A stretch of DNA of 44,530 bases from Candidatus Poribacteria bacterium (GCA_028818705.1 JAPPNJ010000216.1:1-44530), one strand, 5' to 3'; counted from the stretch's first letter, positions 15,860 to 24,939 are shown. The notes: generated from the letters alone by a model not told the origin. Translations and numbers: made by a program.

Positions 15860-18808
15860 CTATTCTTCTCCAGACTCTTTTTCTTTTTCAGTAGCCCCGT
15901 TGTTTTGCCAATCTTGGGCTTTCTCCTTAAGTTTCTCAAGGTCCTCAGGATTATTAATGTCAACGATATGTGGCGTAATAATGATGACAATTTCCGTGTC
16001 TTCAACAGCGGTTTCAGTGTTTTTGAAGAGCCTGCCGATCAAGGGAATGTCGCCTAAAATTGGGAGTTTGTTTTCTACCTGTTTCTGTTTCTTACGGATG
16101 ATACCCCCAACGACAATCTGTTGACCGTCTTCAACATCAATGTATACGCTAATGGCATTGTCATCGGTGATGGGTGCATTGAAGTCAGTAAACTCAATAA
16201 AATTACTTGCACTGATGTTTTCGATGTCCAAGCCGATCGTCCGTTTGCCATCTTCGCCGACTTGCGACTTAGCGATGTAAGGCGTGAGTGAGATATTGAT
16301 ACCTACGGGTGGATCGATGAAATCATAGTTGAAAAGCGGTTGTGAAACCGTCTCACCCAAGATACTGGTCGTGTCAACGCTCTGAAGGTATGGAATTCGG
16401 CGCCCACTACTCCATGTCGCGTTCCAAGAGTCTCGTGTCAGCAGTGAAGGTGTTGAAAGGGTTTGAACTTTGTTCTCACGCATAAGCGCATGGAGCAGAG
16501 ACAGATATTCCTTGGTTGCCAACCCAATGTTAAACCCAGAAATCTCTTGTTCCAATCCGAGTTGGCTTTCAAACTCGCCAATGAGTGGGTTGCCCGGACT
16601 TATGGAGGTGCCGAAGATTCTTTTTTCTTGCGCTGTGAGCTCAATACCGAGTTTAGTGGTTTCATCGAGGGTGACTTCCAGGATCTGAATATCTATCCAG
16701 ACCTGCCCTCGCACGAAGTCTAATTTCTGAATGAGTGCTCTAACAGCAGGGAGGTATCGTTGTCGTGTTGTGACAATCAGGGAATTGGTGTCGGCATCAG
16801 CAAAGATCGTGACTTTGCCACGTAAGGAGTTGATGTCTTGCTGTTCCTGCCGACCGCCGGTAGCGAAAAAACGTCCAAAATTAAAGTCGCCCGCACCTTC
16901 CTCTCCTTCCCAGACCTGTTGGAGAACTTCTTGGAGATGATCTGCGCTACCATACTCAAGTCGAATCGCCTCAGTAACCTCCTTTTGCCCTTCCGGTGTT
17001 GGGACATCCATGGAGTTGATGAATTCTGTGATGAGATCGAAATTGCGTTGTGTAGCAGTTGAGACGATGACCGAATTCAGCGTGGGATAGGGTTCAGCCG
17101 TAACATTACCCGCGAGTGAACCTTGTGTCTGGTTGCGTTGGCGTTCAGCAAGGAAAAAAAAGAAGTTTCCGGTGTTTCCCGCACTGCCTTGATAGACATT
17201 GTTGATGATAGCTGCCACATTCTCCGCATCGGCAAATTTGAGCTTATACATGCGGGTACCCCATTCTTGGTCTGGCATGTTGACATCAAGTTTTTTGATG
17301 AGTCCATCAATTGTCTCGAAGTTCTGTGCGCTCGTAGAGATAAGGATTGCGTTGAGCCGGACGTCGGCAACGAGATGGACCTCACCTTGCACACCAAATC
17401 CGCCGCCACTACTGCTCTCTTCAGCGGGTTCTCGGAATCTGCGGTCCCACCAGGGTCGTTCTCTGTCCGCACCAGCACTTCCGCCTTCAAAGAGGTCCTG
17501 TAGGCTCGGAACGAGAGTTTCAGCATCAGCGAACTTCAAAAAGTAGAGTCTAATCTCTTCTTGTGTCTGTTCTTGGTCGAGTTCGTTGATAACCTTTTCG
17601 ATGATAGAGAAGTTACGGGGATCTGAGGAAACAACGACGATATTAAGCCGGTCATTGTGGGAGACGTTAACATTGCCGACAATGCCTTGAGATTGGTCTA
17701 TTCCTTGTTCACGTTGATACTCTCTGAGTTTCGCTCTGTCCCAAGGGCCCATTCGACCTCGGTTTTCGCTACGTTCACCCGTAAGAACTTCTTGGAGCGT
17801 CTCTGCCACATCCGCAGCGGCTGCGTATTTAAGTCGGAAGGTACGTATATGGGTTTGTAGACTCGGGGCGACGTCAAGCTCCCTAACAATCTCTTGGAGA
17901 AATACCAAGTTTGCCTCAGAGGCTTTGAGAACAAGTGAATTAGAACTGGTCTCGGCAACAATCTTAATCGTGCCATCGAGAACTTCATAACCCGTGCCGT
18001 CGGCTTTCATTTGCGCTGCTGCAGTTTTCGCATCTTCTGCGCTCATACCGGGTCCACTACTTGGTTGCTGCCTCTCATCATCCCCCTCCCTTTCCTGAAA
18101 AATGTTGCTCAATGTCTCTGCCAATGTACTCGCATCAGCATAACCGAGCGGGATAATGAGAATCTTTAGCGGAAAGCGTTCGCCTTCGTCTGCTACCTGA
18201 AGAATCGAGACAATTCGGCGTATATTGGATGCCACATCCGTTATGACGAGTGTGTTTGTTGCGGTATCTGCGAAAATGTTCGCCTGTTTGTTCAGTAGTG
18301 GTTTGAGGCGTTCTACCTGTTCGGAGGCGACAACATTGTTTAATTGGATAATATAAGTTTGGATCTCGTCGGTCATATCGACCAGTTCAGGATCGGGTGT
18401 GATATTTTTTACTGTCCCTTTTGTTACCATGGCACGCTCAAAAGTTGTGACTAAGAGTGTGTTATCGGTTTGGATAAGCGTCAGGTCATATTGCGTCAGG
18501 ACGGTTTTAATTTTTTCGATTACCTCTTCGATTGTTACATTTTTAAGATTAATGAGTGAGAATTTTTTGTCCTGAATATCCTCTTCACTGGCAATAATGG
18601 TAAGGTCAGTTTCGCGTGAGAGCCATTCAAAGAGACCTTTCAGTTCTTGGCTCGTAAAATTAAAGTCGAATCGGATCGCGCGACCTTCTTCGTCGGTTTG
18701 TGCGACCCGCATTGTAGACGCTTGTTCCTGTGCCGGTAACTCAACAAGTCCTACGATGAGTAGTTCCAAGCACAGTAGCCAAGTGAATAAGAGTTTTCGT
18801 CCTTGCAT
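15860..18808 (-). CDS. gspD: Type II secretion outer-membrane secretin
   Basis: 982 residues, well above the roughly 650-700 usual for GspD. A signal peptide (residues 1-25, ending LPAQ) precedes an N0-like domain (FDFNFTSQELKGLFEWLSRE). About six N1-type repeats follow, each with a motif such as ADASTLAETLSNIF, AAADVAETLQEVL, ADAETLVPSLQDLF, ADAENVAAIINNVY or GSADHLQEVLQQVW. The secretin barrel lies from about 700 to 955 and contains VWIDIQILEV and the signature KLPILGDIPLIGRLF. The extra N repeats predict a longer periplasmic channel. AAGGA lies 9 nt before the ATG. It is the last gene of the minus-strand secretion locus. It could also serve a type IV pilus-like system, but the neighbouring pseudopilins favour type II secretion. 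Confidence 0.94.
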   Translation of the reverse strand: MQGRKLLFTWLLCLELLIVGLVELPAQEQASTMRVAQTDEEGRAIRFDFNFTSQELKGLFEWLSRETDLTIIASEEDIQDKKFSLINLKNVTIEEVIEKIKTVLTQYDLTLIQTDNTLLVTTFERAMVTKGTVKNITPDPELVDMTDEIQTYIIQLNNVVASEQVERLKPLLNKQANIFADTATNTLVITDVASNIRRIVSILQVADEGERFPLKILIIPLGYADASTLAETLSNIFQEREGDDERQQPSSGPGMSAEDAKTAAAQMKADGTGYEVLDGTIKIVAETSSNSLVLKASEANLVFLQEIVRELDVAPSLQTHIRTFRLKYAAAADVAETLQEVLTGERSENRGRMGPWDRAKLREYQREQGIDQSQGIVGNVNVSHNDRLNIVVVSSDPRNFSIIEKVINELDQEQTQEEIRLYFLKFADAETLVPSLQDLFEGGSAGADRERPWWDRRFREPAEESSSGGGFGVQGEVHLVADVRLNAILISTSAQNFETIDGLIKKLDVNMPDQEWGTRMYKLKFADAENVAAIINNVYQGSAGNTGNFFFFLAERQRNQTQGSLAGNVTAEPYPTLNSVIVSTATQRNFDLITEFINSMDVPTPEGQKEVTEAIRLEYGSADHLQEVLQQVWEGEEGAGDFNFGRFFATGGRQEQQDINSLRGKVTIFADADTNSLIVTTRQRYLPAVRALIQKLDFVRGQVWIDIQILEVTLDETTKLGIELTAQEKRIFGTSISPGNPLIGEFESQLGLEQEISGFNIGLATKEYLSLLHALMRENKVQTLSTPSLLTRDSWNATWSSGRRIPYLQSVDTTSILGETVSQPLFNYDFIDPPVGINISLTPYIAKSQVGEDGKRTIGLDIENISASNFIEFTDFNAPITDDNAISVYIDVEDGQQIVVGGIIRKKQKQVENKLPILGDIPLIGRLFKNTETAVEDTEIVIIITPHIVDINNPEDLEKLKEKAQDWQNNGATEKEKESGEE

Positions 18809-18890
18809 AACATCTAATCCTTTTTTAATAGTTGTTGGTTGTCAGTATTGGGTACTGGGTACTGAGTTGTGAGTGAAGATGCCTTTCTTT

Positions 18891-18944
18891 AACCCACAAC
18901 CCACAACCCATAACCCATAGCCCATAACCCACAACCCATAACCA
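18891..18944. repeat. Heptanucleotide tandem repeat
   Basis: About eight units of AACCCAY (Y = C or T) run head to tail between gspM and gspD, with one AGCCCAT unit and a degenerate last unit that reaches the gspM stop codon. Upstream, GGGTACTGGGTACTGAG is a second short repeat. Copy number may vary by slippage. Confidence 0.7.
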
Positions 18945-20243
18945 TTAAAATATTCGAGCGATAAGGAGTATATCTACATTTAAATTCGCACCGGTATTCT
19001 CTGGATTCTGTCCACGCCCCGCTTCAGGACGCGCGGTGGCTTGCGTATCAGCAGAAATTCGTAAATCGCGCACTGTCAGCCATTTCGCACCCGTTTCAAT
19101 CAGATGGTTTAAGTTAACCAGTTTTTCAAGATCTGTTTTGAATTTCATTTCGACGGTATACAATTCTGTCTGATAGGTCGGGGGTGCTAACGCCAGTTGA
19201 TCCAGAAGGATCGCTTGTTGTTCTTGAACTCTCTCAATATATTTGATAAGTGAAGATTGGAGTTCATCAATATCTAATGGCTCTTCAAGGTACACCTCGT
19301 CTAATACTTGTGTAAGAAAATTCAAAAGCGCGCCATTCCTTCGCAATCGAATTTCGACGGTAGCAGGCTTCGCATTGATACGCAAAATACCCGGGGCGGC
19401 AGGGGTCACAACTTTCTGAATCTGCGCTTCAAAGAAGCCTTGCCTTAAGTCTGTTGCGCCGCGTAGCTGCTGCAGCGTCATGGTTTTAATAAACGTTGCA
19501 AGTTTAACGCGAAGTGAGATAGGTATCGCCTCCGGGAGTGGGACAAATTTCCACGCTGCCGCAGTCTCTATTGGATTCGTTGCGCGTGCTTTATCCTCGG
19601 CTTCCGCGCCAGTGGCGCGCGGCGAAACGTCTGCAAAGGGGGATGCCTTGGAAGATGAACTGTCTGATTTCTCTGTCTTTTCGTTAGTCTCGGTTCCAGA
19701 GAGCCACGCGTTCATCAGAATATTGAAGGCGTCTGCTTCTGTTTGCGCTTCGTTAATCTCTGTGAGTTCTTGTTCTTCTGCTTCTATATGCTTGAGGTAG
19801 AGGTACCGGACAAGGTTTTCCCGGGTCTGCATGGTTAGTTTTTGCGTCTGTTTAGCCGTTACAGGTTTCGTCAACAGTTGATAATTTTGTTGGATGCCAG
19901 CATGTCTGACAAGCGCATCGATGCGCGCTCGAATCACTGTTTCAGGGGATTCTGTGTCAAAGAGTGTAGCGGTGCCTTGTGTGCGAGTATTTACCTGTGG
20001 ATTTACTATGGGTGCCAAACCTGCTGCTTTGTAAATCTCAGATTCAATGGGTTTGAGTATTTCAGCAACGCGAACTAAATTTTCGGTCTTTAACAACTGT
20101 TCTTGTTTCGCTTTCGTACCTTGATTCGCAAATAAGCGATAGAAAATCGGAGCACCCTGTAATATAAGCAGAATTAAAAGAACACAGCCTAAAATGCCGA
20201 GTAAAATTTTGCTCCGAGGTGTTAATTCGAGATTCAGTTCCAT
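18945..20243 (-). CDS. gspM: Type II secretion inner-membrane protein, GspM/PilO-like
   Basis: 432 residues. A short cytoplasmic N-terminus (MELNLELTPRSKIL) is followed by one membrane helix at about 14-36, then a long periplasmic part with coiled-coil-like segments and ferredoxin-like regions. An acidic Ser-rich linker lies around 190-215. This layout and the position between the GspL-like gene and the secretin fit GspM/PilO, which pairs with GspL/PilN to link the cytoplasmic ATPase to the pseudopilus. Similarity at the residue level is weak, as is usual for this family, so the name depends mainly on context. It is longer than typical GspM (about 160-200). Confidence 0.7.
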   Translation of the reverse strand: MELNLELTPRSKILLGILGCVLLILLILQGAPIFYRLFANQGTKAKQEQLLKTENLVRVAEILKPIESEIYKAAGLAPIVNPQVNTRTQGTATLFDTESPETVIRARIDALVRHAGIQQNYQLLTKPVTAKQTQKLTMQTRENLVRYLYLKHIEAEEQELTEINEAQTEADAFNILMNAWLSGTETNEKTEKSDSSSSKASPFADVSPRATGAEAEDKARATNPIETAAAWKFVPLPEAIPISLRVKLATFIKTMTLQQLRGATDLRQGFFEAQIQKVVTPAAPGILRINAKPATVEIRLRRNGALLNFLTQVLDEVYLEEPLDIDELQSSLIKYIERVQEQQAILLDQLALAPPTYQTELYTVEMKFKTDLEKLVNLNHLIETGAKWLTVRDLRISADTQATARPEAGRGQNPENTGANLNVDILLIARIF

Positions 20244-20296
20244 AGGTCAGTCCGTTATATGGTGAAGTTTAGAATTAAGTGAATAGTCTCCAAAGC

Positions 20297-20330
20297 GGGC
20301 GAGGCACGAAAGCCGAAGCCATCCTCGCCC
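20297..20330 (+). repeat. Hairpin with conserved CACGAAAGCC loop, copy 2
   Basis: GGGCGAGG (20297-20304) and CCTCGCCC (20323-20330) enclose the loop CACGAAAGCCGAAGCCAT. Compared with 15732-15762 the stem differs but is fully paired, while the loop is identical. It lies in the gspL-gspM gap. Confidence 0.6.
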
Positions 20331-20380
20331 AACAGGCGGCGTTGTGACCGTGAAATATCCACTTATTTTCAGGCTTTACT

Positions 20381-20398
20381 ATAAACGCGAACGTTTAT
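20381..20398. other. ATAAACG palindrome upstream of gspM
   Basis: ATAAACG-CGAA-CGTTTAT forms a perfect 7-bp stem in the gap between gspL and gspM. It could be an operator or an RNA hairpin. No known regulator site was recognised. Confidence 0.35.
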
Positions 20399-20421
20399 CA
20401 GAGCCAGCGCAAATCTGTGTA

Positions 20422-22200
20422 TTATTCCTTTGTTTCGTTTTTCTTCTCTTCGATGGTGTCCAGCGACGGGAGGCTGATATTCAGTTCAGCATCCATCGCT
20501 GCTTCACCGGTTGATGGTTGCGGCATCGGGTAACGCTTTTTGGCAAATGCCTGAACGGCATAAGGCGTAAGGTTACATCGGACCTGCACTTGAAAAATCT
20601 GTTTTCTGTTTTGGGTAGTTGTTGTCACTTCGCCAGCTTGAACGTTGGTAAAAACATCTGATCGATTAAGCACACGCAACAGAGAGTTGATTGCGTTATG
20701 AGAGGAACTCTCCAAATTGAAGGTGATACGAGCTGTCTCAGGTGTGTGGAGATTCGTAATATTGAGGTTTGTCCAAGCAATCTGCGTTCTATCGCGGAAC
20801 ATCGCGCTGAACGTATGTAGAATGTCCAATGGCGAGATATGATGTGTTAACATCTCGGTAATTGCCAATTCGCGTCCGAGTTGGGCTTTCGCTAATGCCA
20901 TAGGCTGGGCATAATGCGCCAGTTGTGTGTCCAGTGCTTCGGATCTCTGCTGCTGTGAGCGTTGGAGTGCATAGCCACCAAAAAGGAGTCCACCGATCAT
21001 TAAAACGCCTAATCCAGCGGCAGCGAAAATCTGGCGCTGTCGTGTCGCTTGGGTCAGCGTTTCAACGGCTTCTTTGGGTAAGAGGGACACTTTTGTGATC
21101 GGATTCAGCGTATTAAGCGCAACGCCTAATGGCACAGCGAGCGTGTCGCCCCATTCATCGAGTGTAACTTTCGCTTCTGCGTTTGCAAGATCCGTGTTAA
21201 TACCAAAGTGCTGTTCAATAGCGTGAACCGGGTTCCATAGTTGTGTTGTAATATTGAGTTCAGTTTCACAAGCCGTTGTCAGTTCTGGAAGGCGTGCTCC
21301 GCTACCACATAACCAGAGTTCCGTTTCTGTTGCCGATGGCATTGGGTTTTCAGTGCCGCCTGCATTTTCTGCAGTGCCAAAGCCGTTAGTTTCTCTGTGG
21401 GTCTTGGCAGCAGCTATTGAGCGTTGAAGTTCACCGATGAATTGAGCCGTCCATGTGGATGTAGGGGCTTCGCGTGCCGAGATATATTGTTTTTCTTGTG
21501 CTGCTGTTTCAATATCGGTGTTCAATGCTTGACTCACATGCTCGGAGAGATGATTTTCACCGAGCCGGAAACTCCGGGAGAATCGCAGTGCGCCATCTTG
21601 AATAAAGCAGAAGTCTGTCTGTTCGGCACCTATGTCAACGATGAATGTGGGTTGAGTGCATCCACTCTTCGCTGCCACTTCAGCAATTGCTATCGTTGAA
21701 GGTATGACCGCCGATGCTGACACGCCAATCTGTTCAAGGAAAGTAAGGTAGTCTGTAACTGTGGAATGTCGGGTCGATATTAACTCTACTGACACTGCCT
21801 CTGCTGTTCGACGCACATCGTGGTAGGTAAAGATGGCTTCATCAGGACGAAAAGGGAGTTCTGTTTCTGCCGAGATTGCAACGATATTGGCGAGTTGATC
21901 GTCCGTCGCGGCGGGTAGGTTACCTAAACGTTTAGTGCTGACGAAAAATCGTGGGAGGGCAAGCGCGATCTCCGCCTTATCTCTACTAAATAACGACCGG
22001 AGGTTTCGTTGCTTCGGTGGATCGTCTAACGATGCCCAAAGACGCGCTATCGATTCAACAACATGCTGCCGATCAGCTGCATCTGGATATGTCACAACGT
22101 TTGCATTGATAAGATGCACGGCTGTAGATGACAGCTCAAGCTGAACCATTTTCGCTGTGTTTGTGCCGATATCTATCGCCACGACTCGATTTTTTGCCAT
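20422..22200 (-). CDS. gspL: GspL-like protein: PilM actin-like domain fused to PilN-like domain
   Basis: 592 residues. The N-terminal half is an actin-like ATPase fold of the PilM type (VVAIDIGTNTAKMVQLEL at the start, FIVDIGAEQTDFCFI near 180, LWLCGSGARLPEL near 300). One membrane helix follows at about 388-410 (GLGVLMIGGLLFGGYAL), then a PilN-like periplasmic region with a coiled coil and a ferredoxin-like C-terminus. GspL of classical systems has this same topology, so the gene fills that role in one chain. It should recruit GspE to the inner membrane and bind GspM. AGAGGA lies 7 nt before the ATG. The name comes from domain order plus position. Confidence 0.85.
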   Translation of the reverse strand: MAKNRVVAIDIGTNTAKMVQLELSSTAVHLINANVVTYPDAADRQHVVESIARLWASLDDPPKQRNLRSLFSRDKAEIALALPRFFVSTKRLGNLPAATDDQLANIVAISAETELPFRPDEAIFTYHDVRRTAEAVSVELISTRHSTVTDYLTFLEQIGVSASAVIPSTIAIAEVAAKSGCTQPTFIVDIGAEQTDFCFIQDGALRFSRSFRLGENHLSEHVSQALNTDIETAAQEKQYISAREAPTSTWTAQFIGELQRSIAAAKTHRETNGFGTAENAGGTENPMPSATETELWLCGSGARLPELTTACETELNITTQLWNPVHAIEQHFGINTDLANAEAKVTLDEWGDTLAVPLGVALNTLNPITKVSLLPKEAVETLTQATRQRQIFAAAGLGVLMIGGLLFGGYALQRSQQQRSEALDTQLAHYAQPMALAKAQLGRELAITEMLTHHISPLDILHTFSAMFRDRTQIAWTNLNITNLHTPETARITFNLESSSHNAINSLLRVLNRSDVFTNVQAGEVTTTTQNRKQIFQVQVRCNLTPYAVQAFAKKRYPMPQPSTGEAAMDAELNISLPSLDTIEEKKNETKE

Positions 22201-22256
22201 TTCTTATCCTCTGTAGGAGGGGGAAACACCCCACGGACTCTCACTGCGAGGCCGGG

Positions 22257-22286
22257 GAAGCCCATACGGGCTTCATACCGTTGATT
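22257..22286 (+). repeat. 30-bp hairpin-plus-tail repeat, copy 3
   Basis: Arm GAAGCCC, loop ATAC, arm GGGCTTC, tail ATACCGTTGATT. It lies in the 151-bp gap between gspK and gspL. Downstream, CACTCCGATTCCCGAC is shared with the copy at 4491, separated here by an extra stretch. Confidence 0.75.
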
Positions 22287-22351
22287 TACGCGCATTCCGT
22301 GTTGATTCGCAAAAACACTCCGATTCCCGACAACCCACCATAACCCCTAAC

Positions 22352-23914
22352 TCAATCCTGGCGCCAGTATTGAATGCGAATCTCGTTACCCGTGCGGTCA
22401 ATGATACCGATACAGGTTGAGATAGTTTTGTTTGTCATGTCAACACCGTTTGCTTCAATCCGGTATCCATGGGAGCGCTGGGTCACCCAATCCACAACTT
22501 CGCGAAACGTTCCAAAGTCAATTTCGGCTAACTCAGCAAGCTGTGAGATACTGGTAAACGGATTGCCCTTTATCTCTTCTTCGTAGGGGCTGGGTAACCC
22601 AGCCCCTACTTGCGATGTATCGGGTGCCTCCGCTTCTCGGTGTGTAACGATCGCCTCCGCCTTTTGCGGATCCATTCCGGGTAACAATGCGAGGATTTCC
22701 GGTGGTGCCGTATTTATATTAATGAGTCCGCTGCGTGTGTCTCCATCTTTTAGCGTAATTTTGTCAACAATGCCGATGAATTCTTGCTGTGTTAACATTT
22801 TGACATCTTTAATAGCATCTATGTTCTGAAAAAATCCTTGTGTATCACGGTGATTGACGATCCGTTCGGCAATTCCCTGATCAATACCAGGTAGCGTTTC
22901 AAAGGTTTCAACATCGGCTGTGTTAATATTCACTTGTCCATTTTCGCTTTGTTGTTGCATATTTTGTTGTTGTGGATTGTTGGTTTCTTCTTCCTCGGTA
23001 TCTTCATCAGCATCTTCAGTAGTCAGTCGGTCTTGGATATTGTTAAAAATTTCGTCAGAAACGGCTTGGACATCTATGAGTGCCCCAAGCTTATCAAAAT
23101 CGCGTTGTTGGATTAGTGATTCTGCTTCAGCTTGTGTAAAAACAGGTTGGTTTTGTTGCCCATTAATTTTTGTGAGTTCCTCTGTTCCTGCGGTGTTGAT
23201 ATTGACCAGCGGTTGTCCGTTTGGATCAGTGTTCGTATCGACTGAATAGATGGTCGCTAAATCGACAAGTCCTGGCTGTCTATCTGTTGCGGTCGCTTGA
23301 GAATTGCTGGAATTGGCTGTTGAGAATATAGTGTTCGCATTCGGTGCAATTGTACTGGTTTGTGTAAATCCACCTGACTGTTGCACGCCGTAGAGAAGTT
23401 CGGATGTCATTCCTTCGACGCGAGCGAGGTCTCGAACGGTGCGGTACGGCTGCCCCTCTACAATTTTATTGGCAAGTTCTTGGGTCAGTGCATCATCTTG
23501 TGAAGCCCCTACTTGTGCCAGCAAATTGCTAATGAGCCCTACATCTGCAGCGTTTACATTCACTTTTGAGGCTTCGTCAGTGATTCTTACACGATAGTTT
23601 AGAAAATTACCGACTTGGATGCCGTCTTCAACCTGTCCTTCTATAGGTTCTGCCCAACTTTCGCCGAGTGAATCGAAAGGCGTCTGATCTCCACGCATAC
23701 GCGCCAGCGTCCATTCAAACCCCGCTTTGGCAGCGTAGTGAAACTTCGCTCTGTCCAGAAAATTCCGCTGTGTACGCTGTTCTATGTGGATTGAGTAGAG
23801 CAGCTGCGTCGCCAGAATTGAGAGAATCGTCAGTATCCAGAGCGTTGAGACGAGGGATAATCCATGCTGTTCTTGGTGGAATACTTGGAACACCCATTTT
23901 ACGGACTGCTTCAT
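22352..23914 (-). CDS. gspK: Type II secretion minor pseudopilin GspK with several helix-hairpin-helix repeats
   Basis: 520 residues versus about 330 for typical GspK. The prepilin segment HGLSLVSTLWILTILSILA near residues 17-35 lacks Glu at position 5 after the cleavage Gly, as is normal for GspK, the pseudopilus tip. Four ComEA-like HhH units follow: VNVNAADVGLISNLL, VNINTAGTEELTKI, VNINTADVETFETLPGI and ININTAPPEILALLPGM. The middle two are separated by an acidic, Gln-rich linker (EDTEEEETNNPQQQN). AGGA lies 9 nt upstream of the ATG and only 11 nt separate it from gspJ. A 27-bp palindrome (22583-22609) is translated in frame near residue 440 as VGAGLPSPY. The extra HhH units are unusual and could bind DNA or simply extend the tip. 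Confidence 0.88.
   Translation of the reverse strand: MKQSVKWVFQVFHQEQHGLSLVSTLWILTILSILATQLLYSIHIEQRTQRNFLDRAKFHYAAKAGFEWTLARMRGDQTPFDSLGESWAEPIEGQVEDGIQVGNFLNYRVRITDEASKVNVNAADVGLISNLLAQVGASQDDALTQELANKIVEGQPYRTVRDLARVEGMTSELLYGVQQSGGFTQTSTIAPNANTIFSTANSSNSQATATDRQPGLVDLATIYSVDTNTDPNGQPLVNINTAGTEELTKINGQQNQPVFTQAEAESLIQQRDFDKLGALIDVQAVSDEIFNNIQDRLTTEDADEDTEEEETNNPQQQNMQQQSENGQVNINTADVETFETLPGIDQGIAERIVNHRDTQGFFQNIDAIKDVKMLTQQEFIGIVDKITLKDGDTRSGLININTAPPEILALLPGMDPQKAEAIVTHREAEAPDTSQVGAGLPSPYEEEIKGNPFTSISQLAELAEIDFGTFREVVDWVTQRSHGYRIEANGVDMTNKTISTCIGIIDRTGNEIRIQYWRQD
22583..22609. repeat. 27-bp perfect palindrome inside gspK coding sequence
   Basis: Two 13-bp arms (22583-22595 GTAGGGGCTGGGT and its complement 22597-22609) flank a single A. 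Read in the gspK frame it spans exactly nine codons, V-G-A-G-L-P-S-P-Y. The style (GTAGG outer bases, GGGTTACCC-like centre) resembles the intergenic GGTT/AACC hairpins, which suggests a repeat inserted without breaking the frame. Confidence 0.75.
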
Positions 23915-23925
23915 CTTTCATTATC

Positions 23926-24885
23926 CTAAGGCGTGCCACCTGCAGTAGCACTCGCCGGTAGATACACCATTGTTGATTGTGTCATACTGTTTGGCTGCGC
24001 TACAGGTTGACCTTGCAGCGCAAGTTGTGTTGAATCAATACTTACCGTCTGCTGTGGTTCCCCTTGAACTGTTATGAGGATCTGAACCGCGCTCGGTATA
24101 CTCTCGGAATCCTCCCATGAAGTATTCCATGTTTCTGTTTCGCCATCAAAATACTTCAGGTCAAAACTCGCAAGTCCCGCAATGAGGGTCACCATATCGA
24201 CATAAATAGGATCGCCGTTTTCATCTGTTTGTGGAACCTCGCCGGTTTGTAAAATGGTGCCAATGACGGCTTCAGGATTGAGTGTTGTCGTTGCCACGCG
24301 AAAAAGAGCGTACTCGCCGGTCTGTTCAGTACTGGTGTCGCTTGTAACGCCACCCTGGAAAGAACTTGAACGCAGCATTGATTCACCGGGTAGTGGTTCA
24401 GGCGCGACGAAGTAAGCCACACGTTGCACATCACTTAAAAGCGGTAAAGGCACTTGGGCAGCGTTCTGAGATTGAAAATTTGCAAGCTGTTCCAGAAAGG
24501 GATCCGGGTCTGTTTTTACCAGTGTGACGAAGCTAAGCATATCCCTATCGCCGAGTTGACTTGGTCCGTCTTGTGTGTAAAGCGCGAGTTCTGGTGCTTC
24601 AAGTGAGATGTACATGTTTTGCAGATCCGTTACAAGTCGATCCATAGCGACCCGACATCTTTGCGCAGCCAATATCTTTGCCTCCGTCCGATGGTAGGCA
24701 TCTACGGCAGTCTTAAATGCGAAATACGCTGAGCCGCCAATAATAACGAGGATACTCACTGCCATAAGCATTTCGATGAGAGTCAAACCACTCTCTGAAT
24801 GGCTGTCAGTACTCGGGGCGTTCGCTATGCTCACTTTCGGCTGTCGGTTAAGCGTCTGGTATTTACAAACGTTTGTTATTACCAC
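23926..24885 (-). CDS. gspJ: Type II secretion minor pseudopilin GspJ
   Basis: 319 residues from a GTG start preceded by AAAGAGA. The class III signal SESG/LTLIEMLMAVSILVIIGGSAYFAF has cleavage after Gly33 and Glu at +5. The leader of about 33 residues is long; a GTG at Val18 would give a 16-residue leader and is an alternative start. After the helix, AAQRCRVAMDRLVTDLQNMY fits the GspJ family, followed by a beta-rich C-terminal domain. GspJ forms the pseudopilus tip with GspI and GspK, and the three genes are adjacent here. Length is above the usual 200-240 residues. Confidence 0.85.
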   Translation of the reverse strand: MVITNVCKYQTLNRQPKVSIANAPSTDSHSESGLTLIEMLMAVSILVIIGGSAYFAFKTAVDAYHRTEAKILAAQRCRVAMDRLVTDLQNMYISLEAPELALYTQDGPSQLGDRDMLSFVTLVKTDPDPFLEQLANFQSQNAAQVPLPLLSDVQRVAYFVAPEPLPGESMLRSSSFQGGVTSDTSTEQTGEYALFRVATTTLNPEAVIGTILQTGEVPQTDENGDPIYVDMVTLIAGLASFDLKYFDGETETWNTSWEDSESIPSAVQILITVQGEPQQTVSIDSTQLALQGQPVAQPNSMTQSTMVYLPASATAGGTP

Positions 24886-24939
24886 AATATTCTCTTTACT
24901 TTCATAGCGGAACTAAATGATCCTGACTGCTGACGACTA

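Noticed and set aside
18891..18944. Telomere-like or origin-type iterons
   Set aside because: The AACCCAY units are imperfect, lie between operon genes and have no initiator gene or DnaA-box cluster near.
22128..22343. Small plus-strand frame with the peptide HTGFIPLIYA, similar to HTAFIPLIYA from 13628-13870
   Set aside because: The likeness comes from the 30-bp repeat unit being read in the same frame at both places, not from homologous genes.
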